This document shows positions 59,601-64,000 of a stretch of 64,000 nt of DNA, in pieces. The translations under genes were made by a program, and so were the position numbers. The DNA is taken from NCBI RefSeq assembly GCF_003259845.1, contig NZ_QLMJ01000031.1:1-64000 (forward strand), written 5' to 3'. Origin of the DNA: Actinoplanes lutulentus. Its GTDB lineage: Bacteria > Actinomycetota > Actinomycetes > Mycobacteriales > Micromonosporaceae. Below the pieces are notes generated by a model. The model was not told where the DNA came from, made no database searches, and saw only the letters and a list, made by a program, of their open reading frames with translations. Within the stretch, counting starts at the first letter, position 1; each line of letters opens with the position of its first letter.

Positions 59601-60440
59601 GCCGGTGGCGGCACGCAGCCCCCACGGATCGTCCTCGGCGGCGTCGAGCACGAGGTGTCGCGGCAGGGCGGTCTCGTCGGTGCCGGACAGGGCGTGCCGG
59701 CGCAGGACATTGCCGTCCCGCAGGTAGATCGCGGCGAACGGGACGTCGAGCGGATGCTGGGCGAGCACCTCGGCGAGCCGGGCGCAGGTCCGCTCGACAC
59801 CGGCCGGACCGTCGCCGTCGGGCAGGGCGAGGTCGCGCAGCAGCCGCAGCCGGCGCTCCCCGACGACCTGATCGGTGACCTCGCTGCACACGGTCAGGAC
59901 GCCGACTGTGACGCCGTCGTCGTCGCGGGCCGGTGCGTGCGAGACGCTGAAGTACGCCTCCTCGCGGTACCCGGACCGGTCGAGCAGCAGCTGCAGGGCC
60001 GGCACCCAGCTGGCGACGCCGGTGGCCATCGCCTCGTCGATCAGCGGCCGCAGCACGTCCCAGCCCTCAGCCAGGGTCTCCCGGACGTCGAGGCCGAGCG
60101 CGGCCGGATGTTTGTCGCCGATCAGGCCGGAGTACGCGTCGTTGTAGAGCTGGGTGAAGTCCGGCCCCCAGAGCAGCAGCATCGGGTACCGCGACGAGAG
60201 CACGATGCGGACCGCCGCCTTGAGACTCTGCGGCCAGGTCTCGATCGCGCCGAGACGTGTCCCGGTCCAGTCGAGGCGCGCCATCAACCGGCCGGTTTCG
60301 CTCGCGGCCCCGAAGAGGTCCTCAGCCGGCGTCATTCCCGCACTCAATTCCGCGCCAACCCCATCCCCGCCCATTACCCAGCCGATGGACTCTTGCACAC
60401 CACCCGGCGATAGTGCCTCGCCAGGGTCGTGTGCTGCCAC
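56679..60440 (-). CDS. hybrid histidine kinase / PP2C phosphatase / RsbW-like multidomain sensor
   Basis: The 1253-residue protein has, in order: a PAS-like region (about 45-195), a GAF region (about 195-355), a HisKA with H376 in FFTNVSHEFRTPL, HATPase_c (about 490-610), a receiver with D688 in LLVTDVMMPRLDG, a second GAF (about 745-860), a SpoIIE/PP2C phosphatase (VGGDWYDVAE, then IGDVAGHGLGAAV, about 890-1110) and a C-terminal RsbW-type ATPase (EAINNAVEHAQRP near 1170). It joins two-component signalling to partner-switching control of a sigma or anti-sigma system. It is cytoplasmic, with no membrane segment. Confidence 0.9.
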   Translation of the reverse strand: MAAHDPGEALSPGGVQESIGWVMGGDGVGAELSAGMTPAEDLFGAASETGRLMARLDWTGTRLGAIETWPQSLKAAVRIVLSSRYPMLLLWGPDFTQLYNDAYSGLIGDKHPAALGLDVRETLAEGWDVLRPLIDEAMATGVASWVPALQLLLDRSGYREEAYFSVSHAPARDDDGVTVGVLTVCSEVTDQVVGERRLRLLRDLALPDGDGPAGVERTCARLAEVLAQHPLDVPFAAIYLRDGNVLRRHALSGTDETALPRHLVLDAAEDDPWGLRAATGGDTAEINDVPLTLTGGPWGDLVRAAVTHPLPGGALVTGVSPSRALDETYRSFLQLLAQQVTAAISTAQAYQQERDRAAALAELDRVKTDFFTNVSHEFRTPLTLMLGPLGDALADRAEPLGPAQRTRVDTAWRNSTRLLSLVNELLTFAGIESGEPGASPHVVDLARYTSELAGVFRSAIERTGLRLVVDCPPLPAPVAVDPGHWERIVTNLLSNALKFTFVGEIRVRLESDGSAIRLSVSDTGIGIDASELPRLFDRFHRVRGARSRSHEGTGIGLALVRELSRLAGGDVEVVSTPGDGTTFTVTMPVSSAATVSPGFSGVQSEDGAPEPLDAARAAATETAGWIDETLPDSGTGAIRILVADDNGDMRAYLSRLLTAEGWQVQTAADGEAALQAIGRNRPHLLVTDVMMPRLDGFALVRKLRGDPATRSLPVVMLSARAGQESGVEGLAAGADDYVVKPFHARELIARIRNILELASLRAAHTEQLTALADTAAVIASGRALEEAFQTATDQARALLNGVSAVTVLDAGGNRPVLRFTAGAPLDLALDLVEAEIKGHDGTRIGSIAVRIDPESPPTEQSRTILTPLADMLASLAQSSWQLEHERQMTVTLQQAVLPESVPERDGWDLHTAYRPASGRVGGDWYDVAETADGSLVVSIGDVAGHGLGAAVTTGQIRNAVRAYLVEDPAPAHVIARVAALVGRLHTPFFATLLIIRFDPRTGRFEWCSAGHPMPVHSAPGVPARLLPGRVGPPLGLTRASYRQNTDTLEPGGQLLLYTDGLVEDFPKPIDEGLERLRTRCDREFFAGRPVTALVDAVLADIPQPQHDDVAVVAIRRHPAAAPAASLPEIDTTWSYPLGPAAAASARRDLQTAMRGDAVDPDLLYDLQVAATEAINNAVEHAQRPSRPEVRLRLRVTGELVRIEVQDFGGWRARPPARDRGRGAILMNAYGDVRVTATSTGTLVTIERRWTSTH

Positions 60441-60461
60441 GTCAGCGGCTTTTTCAACGGG

Positions 60462-62672
60462 TCAGGCCGCGAGCTTGTGCGCTTGCTCCAGCATCGCGTC
60501 GATCCCGGCCGGCGGCAGCGGGCGCGCGAAGTGGAAGCCCTGCACGAAGCGGTATCCCAGCTCGAAGAGCCGCTGGGCCTGCTCGACCGTTTCCACACCC
60601 TCAGCCACCGTACGCAGGCCCATCGAGTCCGCGATGCCGGTCAGCGCGATCGCGATGGCTTCCTGCTGCGGTGTGCCGTTGAGGCCGTCGACGAACGACT
60701 TGTCGACTTTGATGATGTCGACCGGGCAGGTACGCAGCAGACCGAGCGACGAGTGCCCGGTGCCGAAGTCGTCCAGGGCGATGCTGACGCCCAGCTGCGA
60801 CAACGCGGTGACCGTCGCCAGGGCGCGGCCACCGCCGAACACCGCCGTCTCGGTGATCTCCACGGTCAGCTGCGCCGCCGGTACGCCGTGCCGGGCGAGC
60901 GCCGACGCCACCACGTCCATGAGGCCCGGGTCGAGCAGCTGACGTGCCGAGACGTTGACCGCGATGGAACGCAGGGCGTCCGGCCCGTGCCGGCGTCGCC
61001 AGGCGGCCGCCTGCGCGCAGACCTCGTCGATGATCCAGGCGCCGAGCTCGACGATCAGCCCGGTGTCCTCGGCGACCGGGATGAAGTCGGCGGGGGAGAC
61101 GATCGTGCCGTCCGGCCGGGACCAGCGGATCAACGACTCGACCCCGGTCATCCGGCCGTCGGGCAGCTCGACGATCGGCTGGTACAGCAGGTGGAAATCG
61201 CCGGCGGTGAGCGCTCGGCGCAGGTCGGCGGCGATGGTCGCGCGCTGGGTGAGGCGGCGCTCCAGCGACGCGTCGTACCGGACCAGCTGCTGGCCGGGGT
61301 TCAGCGTGGCCTCGCGCAGCGCCAGCTCGGCCCGGCGGAACAGATCGTCGGTGCCGTCGGCGATCCCGATCGACAGGTCGACGACGACCTCGTGGCCGGC
61401 GGCCTCGAACGAGCCGTCCCCGATGAGGAATTCGGGGTACCCGGGCAGGAGCACGCCGAACTCGTCCCCACCGAGGCGAGCCACAATGGCGTCGGCGCCG
61501 GCTCGTTCGCCGGCCATGCTTTCCAGCCGCTGGCCGAAAGCGATCAGCAGCGCGTCACCCACCTCCGGCCCCAGGCCGTCGTTGATCGACCGGAAGTCCT
61601 TCAGGTCGATCAGCACCACCGTGTGCGGCTCGGTGACGGCGGCCGCGGCGGCGGTGAAGTACCGGCGGCTGTACAGGCCGGTCAGCTCGTCGTGCATGGC
61701 GTGGTGGGCGACCGAGTCCAGCAGCGTGGAGTTCTCCGAGAGCGCCATCGCCTGCCGGGCCACCACCAGCAGCAACAGCAGAGCGGTGCCGGCCACCTGG
61801 ACCGTGCTCAGATGTCCGGTACGCAGGACCACGATGGCGACCAGCACACTGGTCAGGCCGGTGGCGACGAGCGGGACGGCGGTGCTGCGCCGGTAGATCG
61901 CGAGAGGTTTCCGGCGCTGCTGCGGCGGCTTCTTGAGACCGAAATGGGCGGCCATCGCCCCGAACAGGCCGACGAACGGCAGCACCGCGGCGCTGCCGTT
62001 GAGGTGCGGCCACTGTTTCAGCAGCGTCATCAGGACCGTGGAGAGCGGCCCGGCCAGCCCGATCGGCGCCAGCCACCACAGGGCGGACCGGGGCACCGGG
62101 CTTTCCCTCGCCGCCATGATCTTCACGACGACCACGACGCCGGCCACCGCGATCGCCATCATCGCGATGTTCAGCCACCAGGCCGACGTGCTGACGCCGA
62201 AGCGGTCCATGAACCAGCCGACGTACTGCGACGCCGCGATCCCGGCGGTCACCGCCACCACGGCGACGTCCAGCACGGCCGTGGTGAGCTGCCGCCAGCT
62301 GCGCCCGCCGCCCGGCAGCCGCAGCAGCGCCGAGATCGCCAGGATCGTGCCGATCACGTAGAGGCTCAACGTGCGGGAGCCGATCGGCGGCATCCCGTCG
62401 AACGGGATCGTGGCGACGTCGACGGTCTGGCTGACCGAGGCCACGAGGACGAAGCTCATCGCCACGCCGACCCGTCGCCAGAACGTGTGCAGGGCGCCCT
62501 CGGTCGCCTTCGCGGCATGCAGGAAGGCGGCGGCCGCCATCGCCGGGCCGACCACGGCGGGCACCCAGACCAGCAGGTTCGGGAAACCGGCGCGGATGCC
62601 CAGCACGATCAGGAGGGTCTCGGCCACGGCCATCACGACAGCGATCGGAAGGAACCAGGCGACCACGACCAC
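60462..62672 (-). CDS. membrane GGDEF-EAL c-di-GMP protein
   Basis: The 736-residue protein has about nine membrane segments (1-285), a GGDEF domain (HDELTGLYSRRYF, intact RLGGDEF) and an EAL domain in which EAL reads ESL (GVESLIRW) while the other catalytic residues remain (NVSARQLL, LTVEITE, DDFGTGHSSLGLL, IKVDKSF, AEGVET). The RxxD inhibitory site before GGDEF is absent. It could both make and break c-di-GMP; the sequence suggests that the phosphodiesterase is active. It starts 84 nt from the divergent HAD gene. Confidence 0.92.
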   Translation of the reverse strand: MVVVAWFLPIAVVMAVAETLLIVLGIRAGFPNLLVWVPAVVGPAMAAAAFLHAAKATEGALHTFWRRVGVAMSFVLVASVSQTVDVATIPFDGMPPIGSRTLSLYVIGTILAISALLRLPGGGRSWRQLTTAVLDVAVVAVTAGIAASQYVGWFMDRFGVSTSAWWLNIAMMAIAVAGVVVVVKIMAARESPVPRSALWWLAPIGLAGPLSTVLMTLLKQWPHLNGSAAVLPFVGLFGAMAAHFGLKKPPQQRRKPLAIYRRSTAVPLVATGLTSVLVAIVVLRTGHLSTVQVAGTALLLLLVVARQAMALSENSTLLDSVAHHAMHDELTGLYSRRYFTAAAAAVTEPHTVVLIDLKDFRSINDGLGPEVGDALLIAFGQRLESMAGERAGADAIVARLGGDEFGVLLPGYPEFLIGDGSFEAAGHEVVVDLSIGIADGTDDLFRRAELALREATLNPGQQLVRYDASLERRLTQRATIAADLRRALTAGDFHLLYQPIVELPDGRMTGVESLIRWSRPDGTIVSPADFIPVAEDTGLIVELGAWIIDEVCAQAAAWRRRHGPDALRSIAVNVSARQLLDPGLMDVVASALARHGVPAAQLTVEITETAVFGGGRALATVTALSQLGVSIALDDFGTGHSSLGLLRTCPVDIIKVDKSFVDGLNGTPQQEAIAIALTGIADSMGLRTVAEGVETVEQAQRLFELGYRFVQGFHFARPLPPAGIDAMLEQAHKLAA

Positions 62673-62755
62673 CTCCCTCCGCGCCCGAAATACTCGTCGA
62701 ACGTCGAAATCGGCGGGGACGTGGCCGAAATGAGGATCGTCCTACAGTTGGGATC

Positions 62756-63499
62756 ATGATTCGAGCCGTGGTCATCGACGTGGACGACACGCTGTGCATG
62801 ACCGAGGAGGCCTCGTTCACGCTGGAGAACGAGGTTCTGGCCGAGATGGGCCGTGCGCCCATGCCGCGGTCGCTGCATCTCGCGACGTGGGGCGCGCCAC
62901 TGGTGGAGGCGATGCCGCACCGCTCACCGGGCCTGGATCTCGACGAGTTCGGACCCCTGTTCCAGGCCGCGATGAGCCGGCACGTGGACGACGGGCTGCT
63001 CGACGTCATCCCGGCCGTGAACCTGCGGGCGCTCGACGAGCTTCTTTCCCGTGGGTACGCGTTGATGCTGCTCACGTCGCGTACCGAGATCGAGGTACGG
63101 CACATGGTCGCGCCCGATCACGTGCTCGCGTCCCGGATCAGCGCGGTCTATCACCGGGGCAACACGCGTTTCGGCAAACCGGACCCGCGGGCGTTCGACG
63201 AACTGCTCGGTCAGACCGGATTGACGCCGGCGCAGTGCGTCTACGTGGGTGACTCGCCGGGCGACGCGCTGGCGGCCGGCGGCGCGGGGATCCCGTTCAT
63301 CGCGTGCCTGCAGAGCGGGGTGCGCCGGTTGTCCGATTTTGATCCGCAGTTCGTGACGGCCGCGATCGACGCCTTCCCCGAGGTGGTCGACGTGGTCGCC
63401 CGGATCACTGGCTCGCCGGTTGTCGACAAACGCTCCCACGACGGCACAATGGCTGCATGCCGGATTCCGTTCGATGACCCTCACCGTGCAGATTCTTGA
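62756..63499 (+). CDS. HAD-superfamily hydrolase
   Basis: The 247-residue product has the HAD motifs: VIDVDDTLC with the nucleophile aspartate, MLLTSRTE, lysine in RFGKPDPRAF and VYVGDSPGDALAAGGAG. It resembles subfamily IA phosphatases such as phosphoglycolate phosphatase; the substrate is unknown. It is divergent from the GGDEF-EAL gene and overlaps the next gene by 26 nt. Confidence 0.9.
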   Translation: MIRAVVIDVDDTLCMTEEASFTLENEVLAEMGRAPMPRSLHLATWGAPLVEAMPHRSPGLDLDEFGPLFQAAMSRHVDDGLLDVIPAVNLRALDELLSRGYALMLLTSRTEIEVRHMVAPDHVLASRISAVYHRGNTRFGKPDPRAFDELLGQTGLTPAQCVYVGDSPGDALAAGGAGIPFIACLQSGVRRLSDFDPQFVTAAIDAFPEVVDVVARITGSPVVDKRSHDGTMAACRIPFDDPHRADS

Positions 63500-64000
63500 T
63501 TCCGGACGGCTGGCTGCGGTACGGCGTACCGGCCTGCTCGACACCGGTTCGGAAGAGGCGTTCGATCGGCTGACCCGGCTCGCCGCGACGCTGCTGGGCA
63601 CTCCGTACGCGTTCGTCACGATCGTCGACGACACCCGATCGTTCTGGAAGAGCTGCATCGGCGTGGACGGCCCGGAACGGCAGAACACCGTCCAGGAGTC
63701 GTTCTGCCAGTACGTGGTGAACTCCGGCGCCGAACTGATCGTGCCGGACACCAGGGCCGACCCGCTGACCGCGGACAACCCGTCGAACGACTCGATGGGC
63801 GTCGCGGCCTGGGCCGGTTTCCCGGTCCGCTCGCCGGACGGGCACGTGCTCGGCACGTTCTGCGCCGTCGACACGGTGACCCGGTCCTGGACGCCGCACG
63901 ACATCGAGGTCCTGAAGACCCTCGCGCAGGCCGCAGCGGGGGAGATCGCCCTGCGGGAGGCCGCCGACGAGGCCCGGGCCGCTGCCGCCCGCGCCGAACA
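63474..64000 (+). CDS. GAF-domain signalling protein, 3' end outside the window
   Basis: The ATG at 63474 opens a frame that runs to the window end without a stop (175 complete codons). The visible part begins MTLTVQILDSGRLAAVRR and holds a GAF domain with YAFVTIVDDTRSFWKSCIGVD, SFCQYVV and GTFCAVDTVTRSW, followed by the start of a coiled segment rich in Ala and Glu. Such GAF domains usually precede a PP2C phosphatase or histidine kinase in actinomycetes, but this part is not seen. Confidence 0.85.
   Translation, partial: MTLTVQILDSGRLAAVRRTGLLDTGSEEAFDRLTRLAATLLGTPYAFVTIVDDTRSFWKSCIGVDGPERQNTVQESFCQYVVNSGAELIVPDTRADPLTADNPSNDSMGVAAWAGFPVRSPDGHVLGTFCAVDTVTRSWTPHDIEVLKTLAQAAAGEIALREAADEARAAAARAE

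Noticed and set aside
53501..64000. Antiphage defence or secondary-metabolite island
   Set aside because: The genes are ordinary signalling families, and no nuclease, helicase, toxin-antitoxin, polyketide or peptide synthetase gene was found.

Overview
The window is high-GC actinobacterial DNA. The base composition, frequent GTG starts, 4-nt ATGA overlaps, two DUF574 methyltransferases, SpoIIE/RsbW-type phosphatase kinases, c-di-GMP enzymes and a chemotaxis receptor point to a filamentous soil actinomycete, most likely Micromonosporaceae (Actinoplanes-like). This assignment is inferred from gene content and not from a marker gene. No rRNA, tRNA, CRISPR array, prophage or intact insertion sequence was seen.

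Layout. 0.3-3.7 kb: aromatic/aspartate-type aminotransferase, EamA exporter and a divergent Lrp/AsnC regulator, then a DUF574 methyltransferase. 3.7-5.4 kb: a diguanylate cyclase with a LacI-like sugar-binding sensor. 5.5-9.6 kb: a three-subunit PaoABC-type molybdenum aldehyde oxidoreductase, divergent from phenolic acid decarboxylase padC across a doubled operator-like palindrome. 9.5-16.7 kb: a secreted protein, a mycothiol-dependent isomerase-like protein, an amidohydrolase coupled to a 5'-truncated APC permease, a TetR regulator, an amidase and an NmrA-like reductase. 16.7-20.6 kb: pentapeptide-repeat protein, CPBP protease, nucleoside deaminase, LysR and epimerase. 20.7-22.7 kb: secreted GH5-FN3-CBM2 cellulase behind a CebR/CelR box. 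22.9-27.4 kb: TetR with its operator, a 41-residue ORF coupled to an amine oxidase, L-rhamnose isomerase, a universal stress protein and TetR. 27.4-35.2 kb: GT2 glycosyltransferase plus lipoprotein, membrane-tethered solute-binding protein, PNPOx-like flavoprotein, second DUF574 methyltransferase, ArsR-like and MarR/MFS pairs. 35.4-40.3 kb: SnoaL-like protein, GH78 alpha-L-rhamnosidase, TetR and alpha/beta hydrolase. 40.3-46.3 kb: lipoprotein, thymidine kinase, methyltransferase, DUF1990, Clp-N-like protein, ctaD and DUF3040. 46.2-52.8 kb: isochorismatase-fold protein with XRE regulator, chemotaxis receptor, small membrane proteins and dgdA with its LysR regulator. 52.8-64 kb: a signalling island with a NarL-type two-component pair lying between arrays of palindromic repeats, a 1253-residue hybrid kinase/phosphatase, a GGDEF-EAL protein, a HAD phosphatase and the start of a GAF protein cut by the window end.

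How the genes fit together. Plant-polymer use is the clearest theme: cellulase, rhamnosidase, rhamnose isomerase, phenolic acid decarboxylase and aldehyde oxidoreductase all act on plant cell-wall sugars and phenolics. The second theme is regulation by local divergent regulators, several with visible palindromic operators. The most unusual items are four families of long intergenic palindromes, a response regulator with no canonical start codon beside a strong ribosome-binding site, the doubled GTTTG-N3-CAAAC operator before padC, and the short ORF coupled to the amine oxidase.
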